DNA of 49,711 bases from Corynebacterium sp. 13CS0277 (GTDB taxonomy: Bacteria; Actinomycetota; Actinomycetes; Mycobacteriales; Mycobacteriaceae), in the NCBI RefSeq assembly GCF_002994655.1, contig NZ_PPDL01000023.1, positions 1 to 49,711 of the forward strand, read 5' to 3'. The notes beneath the pieces are model-generated. The model was not told where the DNA came from. It did not search any database and was given only the letters and a program-made list of their open reading frames with translations. Numbering within the stretch: position 1 is the stretch's first letter; each line of letters begins with the position of its first letter. This document shows positions 42,671 to 49,711 of this stretch, in pieces. Both the position numbers and the translations under genes were made by a program.

Positions 42671-43615
42671 CTAGAAGCGTTCCTCCTCCGCCAGGCCCTT
42701 GTAGTGGTCCGGGCGGTTGCCGTAGCGGGCGCGCCGGGCACGGCGCTGTTGCGGCTGGGGTGCTGCGGCCGGGAGATCGTCCGCGCTGGGCGAGTGCGCA
42801 GGGGTGTCCTCGGGGGCGGCGGGGAGCTGCGCCTCCGGGGAGGAATCAGCAGCAGTGTCCGAGTCGGAGTCGGTGCCTGCGGCATCCTCCCGGCGTTCCT
42901 TGAGCTCCGCGCGCACGAAATACACCAGCGCCAGCGGGGCCATGATGCCGAACGCAATCCACTGAATGCCATAGGACAGGTAGGGGCCCGGCTCCAACTG
43001 GGGTAGGGGGATGGCGGTGAGCCCACCCGGCTGATCCGCCGCCAGCTGCACATAGTCCGTGCCCAGCGGCTGGTCGAGAAGCTCCGCCACCTCGTGCGTG
43101 GAAATCCCCGCCACCTGCTGGAAGCCATCGCGCTCCACCGCAGGGGTCGTGGGCCGGCCCTCCGTGTGGCGGGCAAAACCCGTCACCGTCACCTCCCCGG
43201 ACGGCGGGGCAGGAAGCTGCGGGGCGACGTTCGGGGTGGCGGGCACAAACCCGCGGTTGAGCATGAGCACCAGCCCCCCATCGGTGACGAAAGGCACCAG
43301 CGATTGGTAGGCCTGCTGGCCGTCGAGGGGGCGCATGCGCACCAACACTTGCGCGTCGTCGACATAGTGGCCGTGGAGTGTCACCCGCGTCCACTCATCC
43401 ACCCGCAGGCCCCCTGAGGGGCCGAACGCCTCGGCCGCGTCGATGGGGGCGCGCTCAAAGGCGGCCTCGATGTTGTGGTTGCGTTCCGCGGTGCGGGCAT
43501 TCTTGCCGAGCTGCCAGGGGGCCAGCACCGTGAACGCGAGATACGCGAAGCCGATGACGGCGACGGCGGTGATCACCCAGCCGGGTTTGAGGAATGTTCT
43601 CCACGCTGCGCGCAT
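42671..43615 (-). CDS. SURF1-family cytochrome oxidase assembly protein
   Basis: 314 residues from ATG 43615. Two membrane spans flank an extracytoplasmic domain, as in all SURF1 proteins: residues about 12-35 (GWVITAVAVIGFAYLAFTVL) and about 215-237 (GIQWIAFGIMAPLALVYFVR). The WQLGKNARTAE motif after the first span and the Q-x-LVPF/LNRGFVP block in the loop are family signatures. SURF1 helps insert haem into subunit I of the aa3 oxidase. The last 80 residues are an acidic/Pro/Ser tail that most members lack. The M. tuberculosis homologue Rv2235 also follows ptpA. GTG 43633 is an alternative start. Confidence 0.9.
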   Translation of the reverse strand: MRAAWRTFLKPGWVITAVAVIGFAYLAFTVLAPWQLGKNARTAERNHNIEAAFERAPIDAAEAFGPSGGLRVDEWTRVTLHGHYVDDAQVLVRMRPLDGQQAYQSLVPFVTDGGLVLMLNRGFVPATPNVAPQLPAPPSGEVTVTGFARHTEGRPTTPAVERDGFQQVAGISTHEVAELLDQPLGTDYVQLAADQPGGLTAIPLPQLEPGPYLSYGIQWIAFGIMAPLALVYFVRAELKERREDAAGTDSDSDTAADSSPEAQLPAAPEDTPAHSPSADDLPAAAPQPQQRRARRARYGNRPDHYKGLAEEERF

Positions 43616-43660
43616 GCTAAAAGTTCCTGACACGAGTCGCTCAACAAAGACAATCGGGGT

Positions 43661-44191
43661 TTAGCGGTCGGAAGAATCTTCCACTTCCGCCCGTGCCCAC
43701 GCCACCAACCCCGGCAGGGCCGCGGCAATCTGCTCACCGACCTCCACGAAGCCCTCCTCGCCCCCGTAGTAGGGGTCGGCGACCTCAGCCTTCGGCGCGG
43801 CCGCCGGGTCGAAGCTCCGCAGCAGCCGGATACGTTCCTTGGTGATCCCGGCGGCCCGCAGCTCACGCACGTGCCCGGCATCCATCGCCACAAACAGGTT
43901 CGCGTCCTCGTGCTCCGGGCCGAGCTGGGCTGCCCGGTGGCGGGTGCCATCGTGGCCCAGGCGGGCCAGCTGCTCCACGGCGCGGCGATCCGCACCCTGG
44001 CCCACATGCCAGCCACCCATCCCGCAGGACGCCACCCGCACCTGGCTGGACAGCCCGGCGTCATCGATCGCGTCGGCGAACATCACGTCCGCCATGGGGG
44101 AGCGGCAAATATTGCCCGTGCACACGAACACCACATAGACGGACTCCGTGCGGGGATCCTGCGCGTGGCTGAGACTATCCGAAAAGCTCAT
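43661..44191 (-). CDS. ptpA: Low-molecular-weight protein tyrosine phosphatase
   Basis: 176 residues. The signature C-x5-R is CTGNICRS (Cys24, Arg30), and the general acid Asp139 is in DPYYGGEEGF. The twin tyrosines 141-142 are at the place of Tyr128/129 of the M. tuberculosis PtpA, which its kinase PtkA phosphorylates. ATG 44191 has AAGGA 8 bases upstream and overlaps the end of the upstream HAD gene by 17 bases. The N-terminus carries a 16-residue extension. The enzyme removes phosphate from protein tyrosines. In pathogens PtpA is secreted into the host; there is no evidence of that here. Confidence 0.94.
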   Translation of the reverse strand: MSFSDSLSHAQDPRTESVYVVFVCTGNICRSPMADVMFADAIDDAGLSSQVRVASCGMGGWHVGQGADRRAVEQLARLGHDGTRHRAAQLGPEHEDANLFVAMDAGHVRELRAAGITKERIRLLRSFDPAAAPKAEVADPYYGGEEGFVEVGEQIAAALPGLVAWARAEVEDSSDR

Positions 44192-44819
44192 CAATGATCC
44201 TTGCTGCGTGAGAAAAATCCTCGGCCCGGGCGTCTGCCCGCGACCACTCCTCGCTGTCACCATAACCCCAGGTGGCGGCGATGGTGGGAATGCCGTGGGC
44301 ATGCGCCCCACTACTATCGTGCACCCGGTCGCCCAGCATGACGAACTCGCTGGCGCCCGCGGCGGACAGCTGGCGCAGCGCCTCGCCCACCACGTCCGCC
44401 TTGGTGGGGAACTGCTGCCCGCCGGGCGTGCCGGCGGTGGCCACCACATCGAAGAACTCCAACAGGCCCGCGTGGGCCAGTACTTTGCGCGCGAAGTGCG
44501 CGCCCTTGCTCGTCGCCGTCGCCAGCAGCCGGCCACGCGCCCGCTGGGCGGCGAGGAATTCCCGCGCCCCGGGGTAGACGGAGTAGTTCGACCAGCCGGA
44601 TTCCCCATAGGCCTCCAGGTAGGCCCGCTGTGCGGCCGCCACATCGCTGGCCCCCGCCGCGGTGAGCGAGTCCACCATCGGCGGGCCCAGAATCCGCCGC
44701 AGCGGCACTCCCTCCGGGTGGGTGCCGCCCGTGGCTTTGAGGGCGTGAAGGTACGACTCGGTGACCCCGGGGAAGGAATCCACCAGGGTGCCATCCACAT
44801 CAATGAGCACCGCCTGCAT
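44175..44819 (-). CDS. HAD-family hydrolase, PtkA-like or phosphoglycolate phosphatase-like
   Basis: 214 residues from ATG 44819. The HAD core is complete: motif I DVDGTLVDS (Asp7, Asp9), motif II LATATSKGA, motif III Lys near FPTKADVVGEAL, and motif IV GDRVHDSSGAHAHG. A four-helix cap lies after motif I. Enzymes of this group remove phosphate from phosphoglycolate and similar compounds. In M. tuberculosis the gene at the same place next to ptpA encodes PtkA, a HAD-fold tyrosine kinase of about 290 residues. This one is shorter because it lacks the long N-terminal region, so kinase function is uncertain. It overlaps ptpA and is divergent from cobC. Confidence 0.85.
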   Translation of the reverse strand: MQAVLIDVDGTLVDSFPGVTESYLHALKATGGTHPEGVPLRRILGPPMVDSLTAAGASDVAAAQRAYLEAYGESGWSNYSVYPGAREFLAAQRARGRLLATATSKGAHFARKVLAHAGLLEFFDVVATAGTPGGQQFPTKADVVGEALRQLSAAGASEFVMLGDRVHDSSGAHAHGIPTIAATWGYGDSEEWSRADARAEDFSHAARIIDELFG

Positions 44820-44854
44820 GCCCACCAGTATGTCACTGCCCTAGACTGCCACCT
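44820..44854. promoter_or_regulatory. 35-base divergent promoter region
   Basis: The ATG of the HAD gene and the GTG of cobC are only 35 bases apart. On the plus strand TAGACT (44842-44847) lies 7 bases before the GTG; on the minus strand CATACT (44827-44832) lies 7 bases before the ATG. Both genes are therefore probably leaderless, with two overlapping promoters facing apart. Confidence 0.55.
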
Positions 44855-45982
44855 GTGAACCAGCCCCCACCCGCAGCAGACGGTGCCGCATCCTCCCAGC
44901 CCACAGCCCCCGCCGGCGCCGGGCGCGCACACCACGGCGACGATGATGCCCGTGGTGCGACCATCGACTTCGCCGTCAACGTGCGCAGCACACGGCCCCC
45001 CGCCGCCCTCGAGGAGGCGCTGGCCGCCGAACTGCCACGGCTGGGCGCCTATCCGGACCGGCACCGCCTGGCCGCCGCCACCGCCGCCATCGCGGCGCGC
45101 CTCGGGGTGCCCGCGGAGCGCACGCTGCTGCTGAGCGGGGCGAGTGAGGGCTTCGCCCTGCTGCCGGCGTTGCTCCGGCGCGGGCTGGTGGTGCACCCCG
45201 GGTTCAGCGAACCTGAGGACGCGCTGCGCGCGCAGGGGGTGCCCACGCGCCGCATTGTGCTGCCCGCCCCCTGGGATGGTGCCGCCCTGGAAGGGGCACT
45301 CGCGGCCGCGCCGCCGCGCGCCGGCGACGGGCTCATCATCGGTAACCCCACCAACCCCACCGGGCGTGCCTTCGACCCCGAACTCCTCGCCCGCCTGGCA
45401 GGCCCCGGCCTGCTCATCGTCGACGAGGCCTTCGCGGACGTCTCCCCGGGGGTGAGCAGCGCCCTGCCGCTCGCGGCCGCGCGCGAGCGCGTGCTGGTGC
45501 TGCGCAGCCTGACGAAAACCTTCGCGCTGGCGGGGCTGCGCTGCGGGGTCGCCGTCGGCCACCCGGACCTCTTGGCGGCACTCGCCGCCCGCCGCCCCCA
45601 CTGGCCGCTGAGCAGTCTGCAGCTCGCCGCGGTCGAGTGGGCCGCGCAGGTCGCAGACGAGCACTACGCCACCATTGCGCAGCAGGCGGCGGAAGAAAAA
45701 GCTGCCCTCCTTGCCGCCCTCGCCCCCTTCGGCATCACAGCCGCCTGCCCCAGCGCCGCCCCCTATGTGCTCGTGCGGCTGCCCTGGCCGCCGGAGGTGT
45801 GCCGCGCCGTGCGGGAACGCCTGCGCGCCCGCGGGGTGGCGGTGCGGCGCTGCGACACCTTCCCCGGGCTGGGGGAGCAGTACTGGCGGCTCGCCGCCCG
45901 CGGTGCGGACGCCCGCGAGGGCCTCGTGGCGGCCCTGCGTCACATCGTCGACGCCCCGCCCCGCCCGGGGCAGTACGATTGA
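44855..45982 (+). CDS. cobC: PLP-dependent aminotransferase-like protein CobC (Rv2231c type)
   Basis: 375 residues from GTG 44855. Fold-type I PLP enzyme of the histidinol-phosphate aminotransferase / L-threonine-phosphate decarboxylase group. The lysine is Lys221 in LRSLTKTFALAGLRCG. LLSGASEGFALLPALL is the phosphate-binding loop, and IIGNPTNPTGR with IVDEAFADVSPG carry the asparagine and aspartate of the active site. Such proteins (CobC/CobD-like) make aminopropanol phosphate for vitamin B12. Rv2231c in the same block is annotated as CobC. The first 35 residues are Pro/Ala-rich and probably disordered. cobD lies about 3 kb away. Confidence 0.88.
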   Translation: MNQPPPAADGAASSQPTAPAGAGRAHHGDDDARGATIDFAVNVRSTRPPAALEEALAAELPRLGAYPDRHRLAAATAAIAARLGVPAERTLLLSGASEGFALLPALLRRGLVVHPGFSEPEDALRAQGVPTRRIVLPAPWDGAALEGALAAAPPRAGDGLIIGNPTNPTGRAFDPELLARLAGPGLLIVDEAFADVSPGVSSALPLAAARERVLVLRSLTKTFALAGLRCGVAVGHPDLLAALAARRPHWPLSSLQLAAVEWAAQVADEHYATIAQQAAEEKAALLAALAPFGITAACPSAAPYVLVRLPWPPEVCRAVRERLRARGVAVRRCDTFPGLGEQYWRLAARGADAREGLVAALRHIVDAPPRPGQYD

Positions 45983-46075
45983 GGCTCTCCACTAGCAACG
46001 CCGCGCCGGTGCGCTTGTCGCCGCGCGGTGCTGGTGACGAGTGTTGACCAAGAATAGGGATGTAAAGGAACCCCC

Positions 46076-47203
46076 GTGAGCAGGATGACCGTCGGCGATG
46101 TGCGCGCCGTCTTCGACCAGGCCTACCCGCCGCACCTGGCAGAGAGCTGGGATGCCGTCGGGCTCGTGTGCGGCGACCCGAATGCTGAGGTCCGCCACGT
46201 GGCGTTCGCCCTCGACTGCACTGACGCCGTCGCCGCCGAAGCTGTTGCCCGCGGCGCCGACATGCTGGTCGTGCACCACCCGCTGCTGCTGCGGGGCGTG
46301 ACCTCCATCGCGGCAGACACCCCGAAGGGGAAAGTCCTCCACCGGCTGCTCACCGGCGGGGTGGCACTGTTCGCCGCCCACACCAACGCCGACGCCGCCC
46401 GCCCTGGCGTCAACGACCAACTGGCCACCACCTTGGGCCTCATCCCCGGGGCCCCGCTGGCACCGAAACCCGCCGACGGGGTCGACCTGTGGGGCGTGCA
46501 CGTCCCCGCGGGCGCCGTCGACGCCGTCCAGGAGGCGATCTTCGCCGCCGGGGGCGGCACCATCGGCGACTACAGCGAGTGCGCCTACCGGGTCGAGGGC
46601 ACCGGCCAATTCACTCCCCAGCCGGGCGCCCACCCCACCGCCGGCACCATCGGCGAGCGCCACACCACCGACGAGACCCGCATCAGCTTCGTCGCGCCTG
46701 CCGCCCGCCGCGCCGCCATTCGGGCCGCGATCCTCGACTCGCACCCCTATGAGGAACCCGCCTACGATTGCGTGGCGCAGGTCGCCCACGCCCCCTCCGA
46801 TGTGGGCATCGGGCGGGTGTGTACCCTCCCGGAGCCGATGACGCTCGCGGAGTTCACCCAGCAGGTCGCCGATCGGCTGCCCTCCACCGTGTGGGGGGTG
46901 CGCGCCGCCGGCGACCCGGAGGCCATCATCCGCACCGTGGCGGTCGCCAGCGGCTCCGGCGACAGCTTCCTCGACACCGTCCGCAGCCTCGGCGTTGACT
47001 GCTTCGTCAGCTCCGACCTGCGCCACCACCCCGTCGACGAATTCCTGCGCGCCGGCGGGCCCGCTGTCATCGACACCGCCCACTGGGCGAGCGAATTCCC
47101 CTGGGTGTACCAGGCGCAGCAGATCCTGCAGCAGCAGCTGCCCGGTGTGGAGACCAGCATCATTGAGCTGCGCACCGACCCCTGGGTGCTCTCCGCCCAC
47201 TAG
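46076..47203 (+). CDS. Nif3-like dinuclear metal-centre protein
   Basis: 375 residues from GTG 46076, with AAAGGA 7 bases upstream. The family forms hexameric rings around two metal ions. Metal ligands are visible in VVHHPLLLRGV and AAHTNADAARPGVND near the N-terminus and in DTAHWASEFPW near the C-terminus (His and Glu). A PII-like insert (about residues 130-230) is the three-domain form seen in most bacteria. Members were once annotated as GTP cyclohydrolase 1 type 2, but their true role is not settled. It follows cobC by 93 bases and leads into the zinc-ribbon gene. Rv2230c is the mycobacterial counterpart. Confidence 0.93.
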   Translation: MSRMTVGDVRAVFDQAYPPHLAESWDAVGLVCGDPNAEVRHVAFALDCTDAVAAEAVARGADMLVVHHPLLLRGVTSIAADTPKGKVLHRLLTGGVALFAAHTNADAARPGVNDQLATTLGLIPGAPLAPKPADGVDLWGVHVPAGAVDAVQEAIFAAGGGTIGDYSECAYRVEGTGQFTPQPGAHPTAGTIGERHTTDETRISFVAPAARRAAIRAAILDSHPYEEPAYDCVAQVAHAPSDVGIGRVCTLPEPMTLAEFTQQVADRLPSTVWGVRAAGDPEAIIRTVAVASGSGDSFLDTVRSLGVDCFVSSDLRHHPVDEFLRAGGPAVIDTAHWASEFPWVYQAQQILQQQLPGVETSIIELRTDPWVLSAH

Positions 47204-47246
47204 AGCCCACCCAGCCGTATGCCCGTATTTGTGTGAAGGAACCGAC

Positions 47247-47951
47247 GTGAAGCTTTCCCCCGATGCGCAACGCATCTTGCTCCAACTGGCGGCTGCCGAC
47301 CTCACCGTCGCCGCCGACAAGGACCTCCCCGAGGAGCAGCAGTACCAGGAACTGCTCCAGGAACGCGCCCGCCTGCGCGACAGCTCTGCCGCCAGCCACA
47401 TGCGGGCCGCCGACGTGGAGCTGGAACTGCGCAAACTCGACGCCGACATCAACAAACTCCGCCGCCGCGAAAAAGCCAACGTCAAGGGCCTGTCCGCGGC
47501 GGTTGACCAGGACACCCGCCGCGACCTCGAACACGACCTCGTCTCCACGCGGCGCAGGCTCGCCACCCTGCTCGACTCCCGGGAGGCGCTCGTCGCCCGC
47601 ATCGACGCCCACGCCCTCAACGAGGGCAGCGCCGGCGCCCACTCCGACGAACTCGATGAGAAAATTGCCGCCGCCCGCCGCGCCCTCGACGCCGCCCGCG
47701 CCGCCTACGACAGCGTCCGGGAGGAACGCGAACAGAAGATCCGCGCGCTGCGGGAGAAGATCCCCGCGGACGTCCTCGCCGAGTACGACACCCAGCGCGA
47801 GGACCAGGGCGTCGGCGCCGCCCTGTTCACCGGGCGGGTGTGCCGCGGCTGCCACGTGCACCTCGCCCCCACCGCCGTCCGCGAGATCCTCGCCACCCCC
47901 GCCGATGAGCTGCCGCACTGCCCCGAGTGCGGCACCCTCCTCGTGCGCTAA
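47247..47951 (+). CDS. Coiled-coil zinc-ribbon protein (CT398/Rv2229c type)
   Basis: 234 residues from GTG 47247, with AAGGA 7 bases upstream. Residues about 10-175 form a long antiparallel coiled coil rich in Arg, Glu and Leu (for example VELELRKLDADINKLRRREK). The C-terminal C4 zinc ribbon is VCRGCHVHLAP...PHCPECGTLLVR, with four cysteines in two CxxC pairs. Proteins of this shape bind transcription or secretion factors in other bacteria, but the actinobacterial one has no known role. Conserved between the Nif3-like and RNase H genes in mycobacteria as Rv2229c. Spacing to its neighbours (43 and 29 bases) suggests one operon. Confidence 0.93.
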   Translation: MKLSPDAQRILLQLAAADLTVAADKDLPEEQQYQELLQERARLRDSSAASHMRAADVELELRKLDADINKLRRREKANVKGLSAAVDQDTRRDLEHDLVSTRRRLATLLDSREALVARIDAHALNEGSAGAHSDELDEKIAAARRALDAARAAYDSVREEREQKIRALREKIPADVLAEYDTQREDQGVGAALFTGRVCRGCHVHLAPTAVREILATPADELPHCPECGTLLVR

Positions 47952-47980
47952 ACCCCCACCTCACCCGAAAGGTCACGCTT

Positions 47981-49111
47981 ATGCGGCTCGTCATTGAAGC
48001 GGACGGCGGTTCCCGCGGCAACCCCGGAACCGCCGGCTCCGGCACCGTCATCCTCAGCGAGGACGGAAAACGCGTCCTCGGCCGCATTGCGGAATTCATC
48101 GGCGAAGAAACCAACAACGTCGCCGAATACCGGGCGCTGCTCAACGGGCTGCGCGCAGCACAAGCCCTCGGTGCGCAGTCCGTGGCGGTCCACATGGACT
48201 CCAAACTCGTCGTCGAGCAAATGACCGGCCGGTGGAAAATCAAACACCCCGACATGCGGGCATTGGCCATCGAATGCCGGGATCTCGCCGCCCAGATCGG
48301 GCAGGTCAGCTACACGTGGGTGCCGCGGGCGAAAAACTCCCGCGCCGACGAGCTCGCCAACAAAGCCATGGACGCCGGCGCCGCCGGCCACGAGGCCGGC
48401 TACCTCGACGGCTACGGCATCGCCGACCTCAGTGCCCCTGAGAAGGAGACCACGGCCGCACCTGCGGGCGTGCCGTCGACCCCGCAGCTGGGGTGGGCCA
48501 CCATGGCGCCGACCCGCCTGTACTTGGCCCGCCACGGGCAAACCGAACACTCCCAGCGCGGCGTCTACAGCGGTAATGGCTCCAACCCGCCGCTGACCGA
48601 CCTCGGGCACACCCAAGCCGAACGGCTCGCCGCGATGCTTGCCGGCCGCGAGGACATCACCGCCATCGTCGCCAGCCCCCAGCTGCGCGCCCAACAAACC
48701 GCCCACCACATCGCCGACGCCCTCGGTCTCACAGTCGACACCCTCGAGCTCCTCCACGAACTCGACTTCGGCGCGTGGGAAGGCCTCGACTTCGCGGAAG
48801 CCCACGCCGCCGACGAAGAACTCCACAGCCGCTGGCTCAGCGACACCTCCGTCGCCCCGCCCGGCGGCGAATCCCTCCAATCCGCCTACCGCCGGGCGAA
48901 GAAAGCACTCGCCCACATCACCGACACCTACGGCGCCACCGGAGTCGTCGTCGTCAGCCACGTCACCCCCATCAAGAGCCTCCTGCGCATCGCGCTCGAC
49001 GCCGGGCCCAGCTTCTACCACCGGCTCCACCTCGACCTCGCGAGCCTGTCCATCGCCGAGTTCTATGCTGACGGGCCAACCTCCGTCAAACTCATCGGCG
49101 CCGTGGGGTAA
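47981..49111 (+). CDS. Bifunctional RNase H / acid phosphatase
   Basis: 376 residues from ATG 47981, GAAAGG about 9 bases upstream. The N-terminal RNase HI domain (1-140) has Asp8 (EADGGSRGNPG), Glu49 (NNVAEYRAL), Asp73 (VHMDSKLV) and the last Asp in RADELANKAMD. These cut RNA in RNA-DNA hybrids. A linker of about 35 residues leads to a histidine-phosphatase domain with RHGQTEHSQRG and the second histidine in VVVSHVTPIK. This fusion is specific to actinobacteria; M. tuberculosis Rv2228c is bifunctional, and the phosphatase acts on alpha-ribazole phosphate (CobC/CobT step), which fits the cobalamin genes upstream. rnpB follows at once. Confidence 0.96.
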   Translation: MRLVIEADGGSRGNPGTAGSGTVILSEDGKRVLGRIAEFIGEETNNVAEYRALLNGLRAAQALGAQSVAVHMDSKLVVEQMTGRWKIKHPDMRALAIECRDLAAQIGQVSYTWVPRAKNSRADELANKAMDAGAAGHEAGYLDGYGIADLSAPEKETTAAPAGVPSTPQLGWATMAPTRLYLARHGQTEHSQRGVYSGNGSNPPLTDLGHTQAERLAAMLAGREDITAIVASPQLRAQQTAHHIADALGLTVDTLELLHELDFGAWEGLDFAEAHAADEELHSRWLSDTSVAPPGGESLQSAYRRAKKALAHITDTYGATGVVVVSHVTPIKSLLRIALDAGPSFYHRLHLDLASLSIAEFYADGPTSVKLIGAVG

Positions 49112-49118
49112 CATTCCA

Positions 49119-49578
49119 GGGTGCGACTGCATGAACCCCGGGCGATTGCGGCCGCCGGAACACCCCACCCGTCGCGGTGGGGCCGCCGGCAGTCGAGGAA
49201 AGTCCGGACTCCACATGCGTGACGGTGGTTGCTAACGGCAACCCAGGGCAACCTGCGGGACAGTGCCACAGAAAACAGACCGCCTGCCACGGCAGGTCAG
49301 GGTGAAAAGGTGCGGTAAGAGCGCACCAGCGGCCCAGGTGACTGGGCCGGCTAGGTAAACCCCACCGGGAGCAATGCCAAGCCGCGACACCACCAGTGGT
49401 GTTTCGGGCACGTAGATCCCTCCACCCCTCGTAATGAGGGGCAGGGATGCTGGGCACGCGCCAGTGTCAACGTGCGGGTAGGCAGCTTGAGGGCACCAGC
49501 AATGGTGACCCCAGATGGATGATCGCCCCCGCAGTAGCGGGACAGAATCCGGCTTATAGGGGATCTGCAGTCGCCCCC
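49119..49578 (+). ncRNA. rnpB: RNase P RNA, type A
   Basis: The catalytic RNA of RNase P, which cuts tRNA 5' leaders. The 5' universal block GAGGAAAGTCCGGACTCCAC (49195-49214) and the 3' block ACAGAATCCGGCTTATAGG are both present and pair as P4. P1 closes the molecule: GCGACTGCA (49123-49131) pairs with TGCAGTCGC (49566-49574). The P2 and P3 arms and a GC-rich P12 follow the A-type plan. The ends are given from the P1 helix and are good to a few bases. It lies just after the RNase H gene. Confidence 0.95.
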
Positions 49579-49606
49579 AACGTCCAACGCCCCGGTGCAG
49601 CCACAC

Positions 49607-49639
49607 GGGTTAAACGACAAAATGTGTGTCTGGGCGGCG
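49607..49639. repeat. 33-bp repeat, copy 2 (identical to 16975-17007)
   Basis: Exact copy of the sequence found after the tRNA-Asn terminator. Here it begins 29 bases after rnpB and continues into an open minus-strand frame that runs off the window. The two copies have different neighbours on both sides. Confidence 0.8.
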
Positions 49640-49711
49640 TGTCGCGTTCGAATGACCCGAAGTGTTACCTACTTCATAGGGCCCTTGCGGATGCCCATAG
49701 AATGTGAGTAG
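49610..49711 (-). mobile_element. C-terminal end of a possible transposase (runs off the window)
   Basis: The minus strand is open from the window edge to TAA 49612-49610 and gives 33 residues. They start LLTFYGHPQGPYEVGNTSG and end ATRRPDTHFVV. The length and composition are compatible with a real protein tail, and the last 10 residues recur at the other repeat copy. Transposase is inferred from the repeat, not from a motif. Confidence 0.4.

Overview
The window is high-GC actinobacterial DNA and most probably comes from a Corynebacterium. The evidence is a homodimeric-type pyruvate dehydrogenase E1 gene (aceE) and a gene block whose order and relative orientation match the Mycobacterium tuberculosis interval Rv2228c to Rv2241, as I recall that map. 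Several genes also have a -10-like hexamer only 7 to 9 bases before the start codon, as expected for leaderless transcripts. No fatty-acid synthase II genes accompany the acyl carrier protein near aceE, which fits the FAS-I-only corynebacteria. The species is not identified.

Left part (1 to about 15 kb): an accessory, catabolic region. It opens with the 3' end of an IS30-type transposase, a possible truncated gene, a small membrane protein and an IS3-type OrfA remnant. A forward operon follows: aminobutyraldehyde dehydrogenase, putrescine oxidase (with an apparent 1-base frameshift), a tandem universal stress protein and an APC permease. Facing it are gabT, gabD and an HAAAP-type permease on the minus strand, with a divergent PucR-family regulator (GabR-like). 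Together they encode putrescine to 4-aminobutanal to GABA to succinate semialdehyde to succinate, plus two transporters and a regulator. Between the two convergent arms lies an inter-terminator segment with four copies of a 22/23-bp tandem repeat.

Middle (14.8 to 31 kb): a mix of hypothetical, membrane and transport genes. They include a YtxH-like protein, two tRNAs (CAT and Asn), an anchored OB-fold protein, a TRIC channel with a histidine-rich tail, a two-gene ABC exporter, a dicarboxylate/amino-acid symporter, a beta-lactamase-fold hydrolase, an acyl carrier protein, an alpha/beta hydrolase and a large lipoprotein with a beta-helix-like fold.

Right part (31.7 to 49.7 kb): the conserved block. 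It runs aceE, a DUF3052 gene, tRNA-Val, a gene-poor island with tiny ORFs, a lipoprotein, a BAAT-like protein that has lost catalytic residues, cobD, a secreted protein, SURF1, ptpA, a HAD/PtkA-like gene, cobC, a Nif3-like gene, a zinc-ribbon gene, an RNase H/phosphatase fusion and rnpB. A 33-bp sequence just after rnpB is identical to one just after the tRNA-Asn terminator. Both copies look like the end of the same mobile element.

All function calls rest on reading motifs and family resemblance; no database search was run.
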